Positions 15,987-24,517 of a stretch of DNA of 64,000 nucleotides are shown in pieces. Origin of the DNA: Flexilinea flocculi (GTDB lineage: Bacteria > Chloroflexota > Anaerolineae > Anaerolineales > Anaerolineaceae); the NCBI RefSeq assembly GCF_001192795.1, contig NZ_DF968179.1:270311-334310 (forward strand), read 5' to 3'. How positions within the stretch are numbered: the first letter of the stretch is position 1; every line of letters begins with the position of its first letter. A model generated the notes under the pieces. It was not told the DNA's origin, made no database searches, and saw only the letters and a list, made by a program, of their open reading frames with translations. Both the position numbers and the translations under genes were made by a program.

Positions 15987-18278
15987 TCAGTAAGCTATCC
16001 CATCATATAACCAGAGATCATTTCCATTTGAGTAAATTTCCATATCCTGGTTTTTTACCGCTTCAACGATGACAGGGAAAGCATTACAAATGCCTTCTTT
16101 GCAGGTAAAGCTTTGAATGAAATTCTTCCAATCATCATAATTATCATTCTTGCCCAATAAAATTATGGTTGTCTGCTCGATGATATCTTCTCTGTTTTGT
16201 TTTTGAATTTGACGAACTGTAATGCCCATCGGGATGAAGAGCTGCATCTTTTTGTAGCCTATCATCCATCCATGATGATGCAAGTAGGCAATAGGATTAC
16301 TTAGGGTCATATCTTCCGTTTTCATTTCAAATCCCTGCGATATTTTTGGCAGATTAAAATGGAATAAATCCATCTTTTGATTGGCCGACACGCCATCCAG
16401 GTAAATGATTTCGGGCATATCGTGAATATTTTTCAAGAAGTTGTCTTTCATCCAGACCTCTGAAAAATCGAAAACAACTGCTCGTACGGTATCCACATCA
16501 AAGATGCGTCTTTCCAGCAGATTCTGAGCAGCGTAGTTGGAAATATTGGATGCAATCAGAATTTTCTGATGAAATGGTGTCTGAATTTGAATCTGCTGTG
16601 ATTCGCTATTCTCAGAATATACAATCTTTAGCCGGTGATCATTTTGATCCAAAGCCTTTTTCCAGATCATGACTGACAAGAGGAACAATAAAAACAAACC
16701 TTTTTCAATCAATTTTTCTTTTTCCCATCGAAAGATATTTTTCCGGAAGATCCAGAGAAAAAGAATTACGGCGATAATAAGCCAGGCAGATTTTTCAGTG
16801 AGTTTGACAAATCGGGACGCATCCGGCAAACCAGCACAGAGCTGGACAACGCGGATTGTATATGCTGGTGCAACCCATACCAATCCTGCAACAAGCGTTC
16901 CCAACGGCTCGAAAAGGTAACTTACAGCGACAGAAAGGATACCCCCGAGCATAATCATTGACTGAAACGGGGTGATCAAGAAATTGGCGAACAGAGAGAC
17001 CATCGAACATTGCTGAAAAGCAGATGCCGAAATCCAAACTGTGAATATTTGTGCTGTCAATGAAATCAACAACATCTCATCAAGAAAATTGATAAGAAAT
17101 GTTCTTGCTTCTTCCGGTAATTTGCGGATTTTTTTTAGTAAATAACTGAAGCGTGTTAGCACCGGATCTTTAAACAGCAGAATCCCTAACGTAGCCATGA
17201 CGGATAGCTGTAAGCTGATCTCCAGCAATGATTTTGGATTTGCAATACCGATCAAACATACCGAGAACAGCAATGAATGAACTCCGCTTTTTGAACGTCC
17301 GATTGTCATACCGATAATTGTGATGGAACACATGATCGCAGCACGGAGAATCGCGGATTTGCCACCAGTGATCAACGCGTACAGAAAAATCAGCGGAATG
17401 GTCACCAGGGGCGACCACCAGCGATGAAACAGCGCTTTGGATAATTTAAGCAGCAGCCAGGTTAAAACCGCGAAATTAGCGCCGCTGATTGCTATGATAT
17501 GCGCTGTTCCGGTTCTTTGAAATGCTTCTTCAATATCCGGCGAAATTTTGCTTTCGTCTCCTAAAATAATCCCTGCCATTAATGCACTTTCAGGAGCCGG
17601 ATAGAGCTGATAAACGCGATTTAAAAGCTGTTTTCTGATTTTATAAATTCCAGCCAGAAAGCGGCTACCCTGATTTTGGGCATTTCTTTCTATCGCGGGG
17701 CTGTACATCAGCGCATCGACATTTTGAGAATCCAGATATCTTTGATAGGACGATAAATTATCTGTTCCAATTAAGGTGATTTTACCGCTGAGGCGAACTC
17801 GATCGCCATATGAAATTTCGTCGTCAGCCTGATAGAGAATTGCCAGGATCGTTCCTTTGATCGGAATTTCGGATTCCTGATGGATGGAATCCGCCTGGAC
17901 TCGCAGATAGGTTCGATTGGTTTTTACTTCAGGCGGACGTATAACGATTCCTGTGACAGATATTTTTTCATCCAAATTGATCTCTGCGAAACCGGTAAAA
18001 GGGTTTTTTAAATCCGAATACTGAAAAGTTGTTCGAGACGCAGCCATGCAGAATAAAACCAGCAACAAAGCGATGCGGGCGGCTTTTTTGGATGGTTGTT
18101 CCAGAATATATTGAGCGGATTTTCTACGAAACAGAAAAAAGAGAATGAGTGACAAACAACCTGTGATCATCCAGACAGCGACAGCGATTTTAATTTGCTG
18201 CGCAATCAAGAGACCGGCAAGAATTGACAGATAAAAATATATTGCGTCGGAAGGTTTGAAAAGCTTATTGTCTGTCAC
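15987..18278 (-). CDS. comEC: ComEC/Rec2-family DNA uptake channel with degenerate C-terminal MBL domain
   Basis: This 763-residue polytopic membrane protein belongs to the DNA-internalisation channel family. N-terminal helices (residues 10-75) and an OB-like DUF4131 region (ISVTGIVIRPPEV, YGDRVRLSGKITLIG) precede the competence domain. That domain has AGIILGDESKI, RTGTAHIIAISGANFAVL, GGKSAILRAAIMCSI and several later helices up to about residue 545. The family normally ends with a metallo-beta-lactamase nuclease domain. Here the 215 C-terminal residues align only in outline (VYSENSESQQ, ILIASN) and lack any H-x-H-x-D-H. It overlaps gtrA by 14 nt as the last gene of suhB-gtrA-comEC. No other competence gene is near. 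Confidence 0.87.
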   Translation of the reverse strand: MTDNKLFKPSDAIYFYLSILAGLLIAQQIKIAVAVWMITGCLSLILFFLFRRKSAQYILEQPSKKAARIALLLVLFCMAASRTTFQYSDLKNPFTGFAEINLDEKISVTGIVIRPPEVKTNRTYLRVQADSIHQESEIPIKGTILAILYQADDEISYGDRVRLSGKITLIGTDNLSSYQRYLDSQNVDALMYSPAIERNAQNQGSRFLAGIYKIRKQLLNRVYQLYPAPESALMAGIILGDESKISPDIEEAFQRTGTAHIIAISGANFAVLTWLLLKLSKALFHRWWSPLVTIPLIFLYALITGGKSAILRAAIMCSITIIGMTIGRSKSGVHSLLFSVCLIGIANPKSLLEISLQLSVMATLGILLFKDPVLTRFSYLLKKIRKLPEEARTFLINFLDEMLLISLTAQIFTVWISASAFQQCSMVSLFANFLITPFQSMIMLGGILSVAVSYLFEPLGTLVAGLVWVAPAYTIRVVQLCAGLPDASRFVKLTEKSAWLIIAVILFLWIFRKNIFRWEKEKLIEKGLFLLFLLSVMIWKKALDQNDHRLKIVYSENSESQQIQIQTPFHQKILIASNISNYAAQNLLERRIFDVDTVRAVVFDFSEVWMKDNFLKNIHDMPEIIYLDGVSANQKMDLFHFNLPKISQGFEMKTEDMTLSNPIAYLHHHGWMIGYKKMQLFIPMGITVRQIQKQNREDIIEQTTIILLGKNDNYDDWKNFIQSFTCKEGICNAFPVIVEAVKNQDMEIYSNGNDLWLYDGIAY

Positions 18279-18660
18279 CGAATGCTGCCAACCGGTTTAT
18301 GAAAAACTGAACCAAAGCAACAAAAACGATTGAGAATAATTTGGTTAAGAAAATATCAACCTCCAATAAATTTCCAAGGAACAAGATTAAAGATGATAAT
18401 CCAAGGCCAAAAAGACCGGTCAGGTAAAACAAAGTAAATCTTTTTTTTATTTTATCGGTTTTTCGAAAATTATATCGGCTGTTCAGAAAAAAGCTTAGAA
18501 AAATGCCGCAGTGAACACTGAAAATATTTGCAATAAATTCATCGATACGAAATCCTTTATAAAGGGATGCAAACACAGCAGCATCAAAACCGGCGCTGAT
18601 TCCACCAATAATTCCATAAAGTATCAAATTACGTAGAAATAACTTCTTATCTTTCATCAT
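18265..18660 (-). CDS. GtrA family membrane protein
   Basis: A 131-residue protein with four predicted membrane segments (NLILYGIIGGISAGFDAAVF; FIANIFSVHCGIFLSFFLN; FTLFYLTGLFGLGLSSLILF; LFSIVFVALVQFFINR) and the family's NSRYNFRK motif between helices 2 and 3. GtrA-like proteins help move polyprenyl-linked sugars across the membrane and usually pair with a GT2. The GT2 at 50429 could be a partner, which is a guess. It overlaps suhB by 4 nt and comEC by 14 nt. Confidence 0.88.
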   Translation of the reverse strand: MMKDKKLFLRNLILYGIIGGISAGFDAAVFASLYKGFRIDEFIANIFSVHCGIFLSFFLNSRYNFRKTDKIKKRFTLFYLTGLFGLGLSSLILFLGNLLEVDIFLTKLFSIVFVALVQFFINRLAAFGDRQ

Positions 18661-19454
18661 TCGTTATTGCTTTCATTCATAGCAGTTCTAAGTTCCTGCA
18701 ACAAAAGTGGATGAAGCGTTTTGTTGGATAACAGATATTCATAGGGCGGCTGAAAACAATTTGGATTCCCATCCAGATCGGTTATAACGGCTCCGCTTTC
18801 TTTTGCAATCACAAAACCGGCTGCCACATCCCAGGCAGAAAGACGCATCTCCCACATCGCATCCAGTCTGCCAGCTGCCACATAGGCAATTTCAAGGGCG
18901 GCGGATCCCATTCTTCTGACACCGGCAGTATGTAGCATAAAGTGTTTGAAGACAGAAAAATTATCTTTTCCCATTTCAATAAGTTTCATGCTGAATCCAG
19001 TTGCCATTAATGCCATGCTGATTTCGGTTTCTCCGGACGTTTGAATCTTTCGCCCATTGCAATATGCACCCTTGCCTTTTTCCGCATAAAAGCATTCATC
19101 CCGCATGGGATCGTAAATAACGCCCATTGTTAATGAATGATTCTTTGCGTATCCGATGGAAACACAGAAGAAAGGAACACCATGGGCATAATTCATCGTT
19201 CCATCCAACGGGTCAATATACCATACATGTTCTCCATCCCCGTCATGCAATCCAGTTTCTTCTGAAAGGATTGTATGGTCAGGAAACATCGATTTTAAAC
19301 GTTCCAATATGAATTTCTCTGACTTTTTATCAATCTCAGTCACAGGATCCTGAATACCTTTTTGTGTTACTTGATGAATTTTTCCAATTCCATCCGAAAG
19401 GATCTGTCCGGCTTGTCTGGCAAGAATGCAAATATCCTCGAGATTTGGTTCCAT
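18657..19454 (-). CDS. suhB: Inositol monophosphatase family protein
   Basis: A 265-residue Mg-dependent phosphatase. The metal site is visible as ILSEETGLHDG and WYIDPLDGTMNYAHG (D-P-L-D-G-T). The second signature is SAWDVAAGFVIAKESGAVI, with WDVAAG. The family dephosphorylates inositol-1-P and related sugar phosphates, and some members hydrolyse fructose-1,6-bisphosphate or act on rRNA antitermination. It is first in the suhB-gtrA-comEC operon. Confidence 0.93.
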   Translation of the reverse strand: MEPNLEDICILARQAGQILSDGIGKIHQVTQKGIQDPVTEIDKKSEKFILERLKSMFPDHTILSEETGLHDGDGEHVWYIDPLDGTMNYAHGVPFFCVSIGYAKNHSLTMGVIYDPMRDECFYAEKGKGAYCNGRKIQTSGETEISMALMATGFSMKLIEMGKDNFSVFKHFMLHTAGVRRMGSAALEIAYVAAGRLDAMWEMRLSAWDVAAGFVIAKESGAVITDLDGNPNCFQPPYEYLLSNKTLHPLLLQELRTAMNESNNE

Positions 19455-19521
19455 TTTTCATCCGTCTCTTATATTTTTTGAGAAAATTATAATCCACTGT
19501 GTAATACTTCTCTCGCTTTCC

Positions 19522-19643
19522 CAGAAATTCGAAATGTTAAGATGTTATTCGAATCAATCGGTAAAAACTTGTAGTTGTGACGGTTTTATGCGAAGCGAAA
19601 ACCGTCACAACTACAAAGAACCCTTTCAAAATTTTGAATTGCT
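19522..19643 (-). repeat. Palindromic intergenic element, full copy (first of a tandem pair)
   Basis: It begins CAGAAATTCGAAATG and ends TTTTGAATTGCTG. The 19-bp arms 19569-19587 and 19598-19616 are fully complementary around ATGCGAAGCG. The stem body GTAGTTGTGACGG is unlike any other copy. It lies between the divergent suhB and MBL genes. Confidence 0.9.
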
Positions 19644-19706
19644 GGTAAATAGGTTATAAAAATTCTATGAACACAAGTAAAATAATTACCATACCGTGTT
19701 CTTTGA

Positions 19707-19829
19707 CAGCAATTCGAAATACGGATTGACTTTTTGAATATAGAATGAAAGTTTGTTGTTCCTATGGTTTTGCACGAAACGCAAAACCATAGGATCAACA
19801 AAGAATACTTTTCGTATTACGAATTACTG
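19707..19829 (-). repeat. Palindromic intergenic element, full copy (second of a tandem pair)
   Basis: A well-preserved 123-bp copy, from CAGCAATTCGAAATACGG to ATTACGAATTACTG, with the long arm GATTGACTTTTTGAATA on the left. The inner stem CCTATGGTTTTGC/GCAAAACCATAGG (19761-19773, 19781-19793) continues outward as TTTGTTG/CAACAAA after a small mismatch. It is in the same orientation as its neighbour, 63 bp away. Confidence 0.92.
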
Positions 19830-19878
19830 ATTCATTGCCTTCTCTATAAAAAATATTTCAACAGACACCGAGGGTGAA

Positions 19879-20628
19879 ATGATCAAAATCACTGCTTTAG
19901 GAACCAATGGCTGGTTTGATACGCAAACCGGCAGTACGACCTGTATGATGATTCAAACAAGTGAATACACGATTGTATTGGATGCCGGATATGGAATTAC
20001 GAAAATAAAACAGTTAGTCGATTTTTCAAAGCCTGCCTATATCTTTCTATCCCACCTGCATCTGGATCATATCATTGGACTGCATACGTTAGACTATGTC
20101 AAATTTGAACTTCCCTTGACAATTGTGGCTCCTTTACAAGGGAAAAAAGCATTATTGGAAATTCTCCGTCCTCCTTATACCACTGATTGGAAACGTGTTC
20201 CATATGAAGTTAAAGTGCTGGAAGCTGAGGAGATTGCATCCAGTGGATTCCCGTTTCAGGTAAAGGCATTGCCGTTGATTCATGCGGTACCGGATACCGG
20301 ATATCGATTTGAAATCGAAGGTAAGGTGATTGCTTTTCTATTGGATACCGGTTATTGTGAAAATGCGGTTGCGCTGGCGAAAGATGCTGATTTTGTGATC
20401 ACCGAGTGCGGGATGCTGCCTGGGGATGTCCAACCAGGCTGGCCGCATATGAATCCGGAAGTGGCGGCAAAATTAGCTGTCGATTCTGGAGCCAGGCAGA
20501 TGCTGTTAATTCATTTCGGCGCCGGTGCTTATGACACCATCGAAAAACGTCAACATGCTGTGGATACAGGACGATCTATTTATCCCAATCTGATCATGGG
20601 ATTAGATAATATGGAATTCATTCTTTAA
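19879..20628 (+). CDS. MBL-fold metallo-hydrolase (RNase Z / PhnP-like)
   Basis: This 249-residue protein has an intact zinc site: IFLSHLHLDHIIGL (H-x-H-x-D-H), His in PLIHAVPDTGYRF, bridging Asp in LLDTGYCENA, and a final His in LLIHFGAGAYD. The layout resembles the RNase Z/ElaC and phosphodiesterase branches, but it is shorter than RNase Z and lacks its exosite arm as far as I can tell. The substrate is unknown; nucleotide phosphodiester cleavage is the family expectation. GAGGGTG precedes the ATG. Monocistronic, with a strong terminator after it. Confidence 0.85.
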   Translation: MIKITALGTNGWFDTQTGSTTCMMIQTSEYTIVLDAGYGITKIKQLVDFSKPAYIFLSHLHLDHIIGLHTLDYVKFELPLTIVAPLQGKKALLEILRPPYTTDWKRVPYEVKVLEAEEIASSGFPFQVKALPLIHAVPDTGYRFEIEGKVIAFLLDTGYCENAVALAKDADFVITECGMLPGDVQPGWPHMNPEVAAKLAVDSGARQMLLIHFGAGAYDTIEKRQHAVDTGRSIYPNLIMGLDNMEFIL

Positions 20629-20653
20629 TCAGCAGAAGAATATTTAAAAAAAA

Positions 20654-20694
20654 GAGCGCTCTTGCGAAAACCGATTGGTTTTACGCAAGAGCGT
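20654..20694. terminator. Bidirectional terminator between the MBL gene and gpmI
   Basis: GCGCTCTTGCG-AAAACC pairs with GGTTTTACGCAAGAGCGT around GATT, with an A-run before it and an AT-rich stretch after. The flanking genes converge on it. Confidence 0.85.
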
Positions 20695-20766
20695 TCAAAC
20701 AATTATAGCAAAAACAACACTACAACAAATAATCCTTCCCGTAGGTCAAATCGCTGATTGTAAAAT

Positions 20767-22335
20767 TTAAATCATTGGCTTTTCCCAAATTTCGGGAATA
20801 TCCAATCCCATCATCTTCGCGATCGTTGGCGCTACATTGGAAAGGCCATAAGTGCCATCAAGAATTGTATAACTGGTTTCTTTATCATAAATGATAAAAG
20901 GTACCGGATTCAGTGAATGTGCCGTTTTCGGCTGAAGTTTGCCTGATTTTGTCTTTTCAATCATGTCATCGGCATTGCCATGGTCTGCCGTCACAATCAA
21001 CGTAAAATCATGTTCATCCATAGCTTTAATGATTCGTGTCAAACCCAGATCCACTGATTCAACGCCAATGATGGTTGAATTGAAATCACCGGTATGTCCG
21101 ACCATATCTCCGTTTGGATAATTACAGCGAATAAAGCCGTATTCTTCCGAAGCGATTGCTTCCAAAACTTTATCTGTGATTTCTGCGGATTTCATCCATG
21201 GACGCTGATCAAAAGAGACTTTATCGGAAGGTACTTCACAGAAAACTTCCAATTCCTCGCTTGTCTTACCGCTTCTGTTTCCATTCCAGAAATACGTGAC
21301 GTGCCCGAACTTTTGGGTCTCAGAGATTGCATACTGTTTAATACCGTACTTAACCAACAGTTCGGATAAAGTATATTTAATTTCAGGGGGATTGACCAGG
21401 AAAAGGTTTGGAATTTTCAGATCTCCGTCATATTGGAGCATTCCGGCATAGATAACATTGGGAACTCTGACTCGGTCAAAACGATTAAAATCCGGGTAAT
21501 CGAAAGCCATACTGATTTCAATCGCGCGATCTCCGCGGAAGTTAAACAGAATGAAGCTGTCATGATCTTCCACTGTTCCGACCGGTTTTCCGTTTTCCGC
21601 TATAACAAAAGCCGGAAGATCCTGATCAATTACGTTCAATTCTTTACGATAACTTTGAATCGCTTCGGTTGCGCTGGAAAATTGCGATCCGATCCCGAGC
21701 ACATGCGTATCCCAGCCTTTTTTAACCATATTCCAGTCAGCCTGATACCGATCCATGGTGATTTTCATTCTACCGCCGCCAGAAGCAATTCGTGCATCAA
21801 ATGCTTCATCATTCAAAGAAGCCATGAATGATTCGATATCATCGATGTATTGAAGTGCGGAAGTTGCTGGAACATCCCGTCCGTCCAGAAGAACATGAAT
21901 TCGAACTTTGTGGACATTTTGCTTTTTGGCTTCTTGTATCATCGCTTTTAAATGATTGATGTTGGAATGAACATTTCCATCGGAAAGTAATCCCAGAAAA
22001 TGAAGTGTCGATTGATGATCAATGACATTCGTAATCAGTTTTTTCCAGGTTTCTGATCGAAACATAGCGCCGGACTCAATGCTTTCATTGACCAACTTGG
22101 CTCCCTGAGAGTAAATTTGTCCGCATCCGAGTGCGTTATGGCCGACTTCACTGTTCCCCATATCGTCATCTGACGGTAAACCCACAGCGATTCCGTGTGC
22201 TTTTATTTGAGTATTGGGACAATGCTCTCTCAGCCAATCCAGAGTCGGGGTATTGGCTTTTTTTACCGCATCACCCAAATCATTTTTCCCTATTCCTATA
22301 CCATCCATTACGACGAGAACAATCGGTTTTTTCAT
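20767..22335 (-). CDS. gpmI: 2,3-bisphosphoglycerate-independent phosphoglycerate mutase
   Basis: This 522-residue glycolytic enzyme interconverts 3- and 2-phosphoglycerate using a phosphoserine intermediate and Mn. Motifs: VLVVMDGIGIG (metal Asp), DMGNSEVGHNALG (catalytic Ser), HVLLDGRDVPATSALQYI, GRMKITMDRY, IRCNYPNGDMVGHTGDF and LIVTADHGNADDM. The length is typical (510-530), and the protein appears complete. It is monocistronic on the minus strand. The LCP gene lies upstream, separated by a terminator. Confidence 0.97.
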   Translation of the reverse strand: MKKPIVLVVMDGIGIGKNDLGDAVKKANTPTLDWLREHCPNTQIKAHGIAVGLPSDDDMGNSEVGHNALGCGQIYSQGAKLVNESIESGAMFRSETWKKLITNVIDHQSTLHFLGLLSDGNVHSNINHLKAMIQEAKKQNVHKVRIHVLLDGRDVPATSALQYIDDIESFMASLNDEAFDARIASGGGRMKITMDRYQADWNMVKKGWDTHVLGIGSQFSSATEAIQSYRKELNVIDQDLPAFVIAENGKPVGTVEDHDSFILFNFRGDRAIEISMAFDYPDFNRFDRVRVPNVIYAGMLQYDGDLKIPNLFLVNPPEIKYTLSELLVKYGIKQYAISETQKFGHVTYFWNGNRSGKTSEELEVFCEVPSDKVSFDQRPWMKSAEITDKVLEAIASEEYGFIRCNYPNGDMVGHTGDFNSTIIGVESVDLGLTRIIKAMDEHDFTLIVTADHGNADDMIEKTKSGKLQPKTAHSLNPVPFIIYDKETSYTILDGTYGLSNVAPTIAKMMGLDIPEIWEKPMI

Positions 22336-22362
22336 AATTTAACCATCCAAAAAAAATAATAT

Positions 22363-22399
22363 GTTTGAAGTTCTCTCTGAAAAGAGAGAACTTCAAAAC
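22363..22399 (-). terminator. Terminator of the LCP gene
   Basis: GTTTGAAGTTCTCTC pairs with GAGAGAACTTCAAAAC around TGAAAA (15 bp). On the minus strand it is followed by ATATTATTTTTTTTGG, a clear T-tract. It separates the LCP gene from gpmI. Confidence 0.88.
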
Positions 22400-22410
22400 C
22401 TTTTTATAAA

Positions 22411-23964
22411 TTACATTGGATTATTTGCTGCCCAGGCATCCGTGATCGTCAGTACCAGATCAACGCCGTTATTGGGGATGTAATTCATCGTTATTGCACC
22501 TGTTGGAATTGCCATCAATTCAGTAAGGAATTTAGCGGTAAATGGTTTTCCGCTGTTGATTTCCAGTGAGTTATAAGCGGAATTGGCGCCTTGTCCTGTA
22601 TTGACGATTGTGATTCCAAATGATTGCAGGTATGCGATTGTACGGTCTAAAATATCAGGATTCGAAGAACCATTGATCAAGGTGATCCGTGCTCCTTCGG
22701 CTTTTATCAGTGATGCGCGATCCTCGCTAACTGTAACGGGTGATGCTGCGATGCTGGTACTGAAGATGACATCTCGTGCCTCGCGAATTTTATCCGGAAT
22801 CGGGATTAAGATTTGCTGTGTTCCATCAGCTGTTTTCCCATACTCTACTTGATACGGTGGAGCTATCACGCTTTTAATAATCTGATATGGCTTGAGGTCG
22901 ACAACTGTCCAGGCGATTTTCATCATATCTTCGAAGGTCAGATTCGTAATCAGCGCTTTCGATAAACTGGCATAGAGCTGGTCTGATTTCATCAGCATTT
23001 TCGGAAGCTGCCATACCATTTGCTCGTAAAGTGCATATAAAACATCCTGCTGTCGTTGTGCACGCTCAAAATCACCGCCTTCACTGTATCGAAACCGAGC
23101 GTAAGCAAGCGCAGTTTTTCCGTCCAGGTCCTGAACACCCGGCAGTAATGTAACCGTATTTCCTGGCCCGATCGGATCAACTGTAATGCCTTCTTTAACG
23201 TTGATTGCCAGTTTATCAATTGAGTCGATAAAATCGACAAAACCTTCAAAACTGATCACGGCATAATATTGAATGTCGACTCCCAATAAAAGTTCCACGG
23301 TATCTGTGGCAAGCTGCGGGCCGCCTCCCGGCAGATGTTCTGCTTCACCCAGAAAATATGCTGTATTAATTCTGCCATAACCGTGATTCGGAATTGAAAC
23401 CCATAAATCACGCGGAATGGAAAGCATTCCCGCATATTTCGTAATCGGATCATAGGTGAGCAGCATCATCGAATCTGTACGTGAATATTTTTCGCCTGCT
23501 TCCCAGTCACGATAATCCATTCCCATGGCGAGACAGGTAATCCGCGTGCTTCCATCCCAGGATTGTCCTTTTTCAGCGCCTAATTGGGACATATCCAATT
23601 CTGAGTCGATGTCCGGCTGCAGTGTTCCAAGAGACTCTTCAGTAGGATTTACAGCCTGTTTTCCTGAATCATCAATTACAGGCGCACCAGGAAGGCTGAT
23701 GATTGTCATCGATTTCGCATATTTATTTACCTGCAAAAAAACAAGGGATCCGATTAAAAGACCAATCCCGGCAAAGATTCCCAGAATGATGAATTTCTTG
23801 TTCTTTTTGGGTTGTTTCCCTTTTGGATTTTGTTGAGGAGGGAATGACACCGGTTGTCCGGGTTTTTGGGGATGCTGTGGATATTGCATCGGATTTTGCG
23901 GCGCATTATTCTGAGGCATCGGTTTTTGACCGTAAGGATTTTGAGGAAATTGCTTTTGTTCCAT
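22411..23964 (-). CDS. LytR-CpsA-Psr (LCP) family wall-polymer ligase
   Basis: This protein has 517 residues. Residues 1-55 are a Pro/Gln/Asn-rich cytoplasmic tail, followed by a membrane anchor (FIILGIFAGIGLLIGSLVFL). The LCP catalytic domain (about 135-310) has YSRTDSMMLLTYDP, GMLSIPRDLWVSIP (catalytic Arg-Asp), GRINTAYFLG, and LDGKTALAYARFRYS followed by DFERAQRQQ. A LytR_C-like domain closes it (ARITLINGSSNPD). LCP enzymes attach undecaprenyl-linked glycopolymers to peptidoglycan outside the cell. It is 19 nt downstream of the Trm112 gene. Its presence supports a peptidoglycan-bearing monoderm-like envelope. Confidence 0.94.
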   Translation of the reverse strand: MEQKQFPQNPYGQKPMPQNNAPQNPMQYPQHPQKPGQPVSFPPQQNPKGKQPKKNKKFIILGIFAGIGLLIGSLVFLQVNKYAKSMTIISLPGAPVIDDSGKQAVNPTEESLGTLQPDIDSELDMSQLGAEKGQSWDGSTRITCLAMGMDYRDWEAGEKYSRTDSMMLLTYDPITKYAGMLSIPRDLWVSIPNHGYGRINTAYFLGEAEHLPGGGPQLATDTVELLLGVDIQYYAVISFEGFVDFIDSIDKLAINVKEGITVDPIGPGNTVTLLPGVQDLDGKTALAYARFRYSEGGDFERAQRQQDVLYALYEQMVWQLPKMLMKSDQLYASLSKALITNLTFEDMMKIAWTVVDLKPYQIIKSVIAPPYQVEYGKTADGTQQILIPIPDKIREARDVIFSTSIAASPVTVSEDRASLIKAEGARITLINGSSNPDILDRTIAYLQSFGITIVNTGQGANSAYNSLEINSGKPFTAKFLTELMAIPTGAITMNYIPNNGVDLVLTITDAWAANNPM

Positions 23965-23983
23965 AATCTTCCATCTTCTTAAT

Positions 23984-24199
23984 TTATTTTTCTGGCGGAA
24001 TTTTGAGGTCTTCCGGTTTGGTTTCGATCCATTTTGATCCTTCGCTGATCAACATGATCGGAATATCTTCCACGATTGGATATTTTCGATGGCAATTTTC
24101 ACAAATTAACCAGGAATCTTTATAGAGCGTCAGATTTCCTTCTCCGTTTTTTACACAAACCGGACATCGTAAAATTTCCATCAATTTTTCTTGTATCAT
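23984..24199 (-). CDS. Trm112 family zinc-ribbon protein
   Basis: A 71-residue protein with two cysteine pairs, LRCPVCVKNGEG and WLICENCHRKYP, followed by IVEDIPIMLI, the typical Trm112/YcaR layout. Eukaryotic Trm112 activates methyltransferases; bacterial members of 55-70 residues have poorly known roles, often near glycan genes. GGAGG stands 5 nt before ATG 24199. It is co-directional with the LCP gene 19 nt further on. Confidence 0.9.
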   Translation of the reverse strand: MIQEKLMEILRCPVCVKNGEGNLTLYKDSWLICENCHRKYPIVEDIPIMLISEGSKWIETKPEDLKIPPEK

Positions 24200-24264
24200 G
24201 ATTTCCTCCGATTCATTTCACTTTGTACGAATTTTACCATATTGGATTTTTCCGTTTTGGTATC

Positions 24265-24387
24265 AACAATTCGAAATAGGGATAAGCTTTTCGAATAAAA
24301 AAAGGAAATCGGTTGATGTAATGTTTTTGCGTTTTGCACAGAAGCGCCACAACAACAATATATTTTTTCCAAATTTCACTTTTCTGC
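24265..24387 (-). repeat. Palindromic intergenic element, worn copy
   Basis: The left end CAACAATTCGAAATAGGG and arm TAAGCTTTTCGAATAAAAA are clear. The centre TTTTTGCGTTTTGCACAGAAGC no longer forms a long stem. The right side resembles the copy at 12718. The rest of the 24200-24517 spacer shows nothing recognisable. Confidence 0.7.
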
Positions 24388-24517
24388 CTGGTAATCATCG
24401 ACAAGACAGCCCGTTAAATTATATGCAAGAATCAGGTGATTTCGCACAAGGATATAATTTTTGGTAACGACAAAAAAATAATTACGAAATCAAATTTTCA
24501 TTTTCACCGTTTCTTTC

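Noticed and set aside
19522-19829. CRISPR-like array suggested by repeated similar blocks
   Set aside because: Only two copies with inverted ends and long hairpins, no regular spacers; they belong to the dispersed element family.
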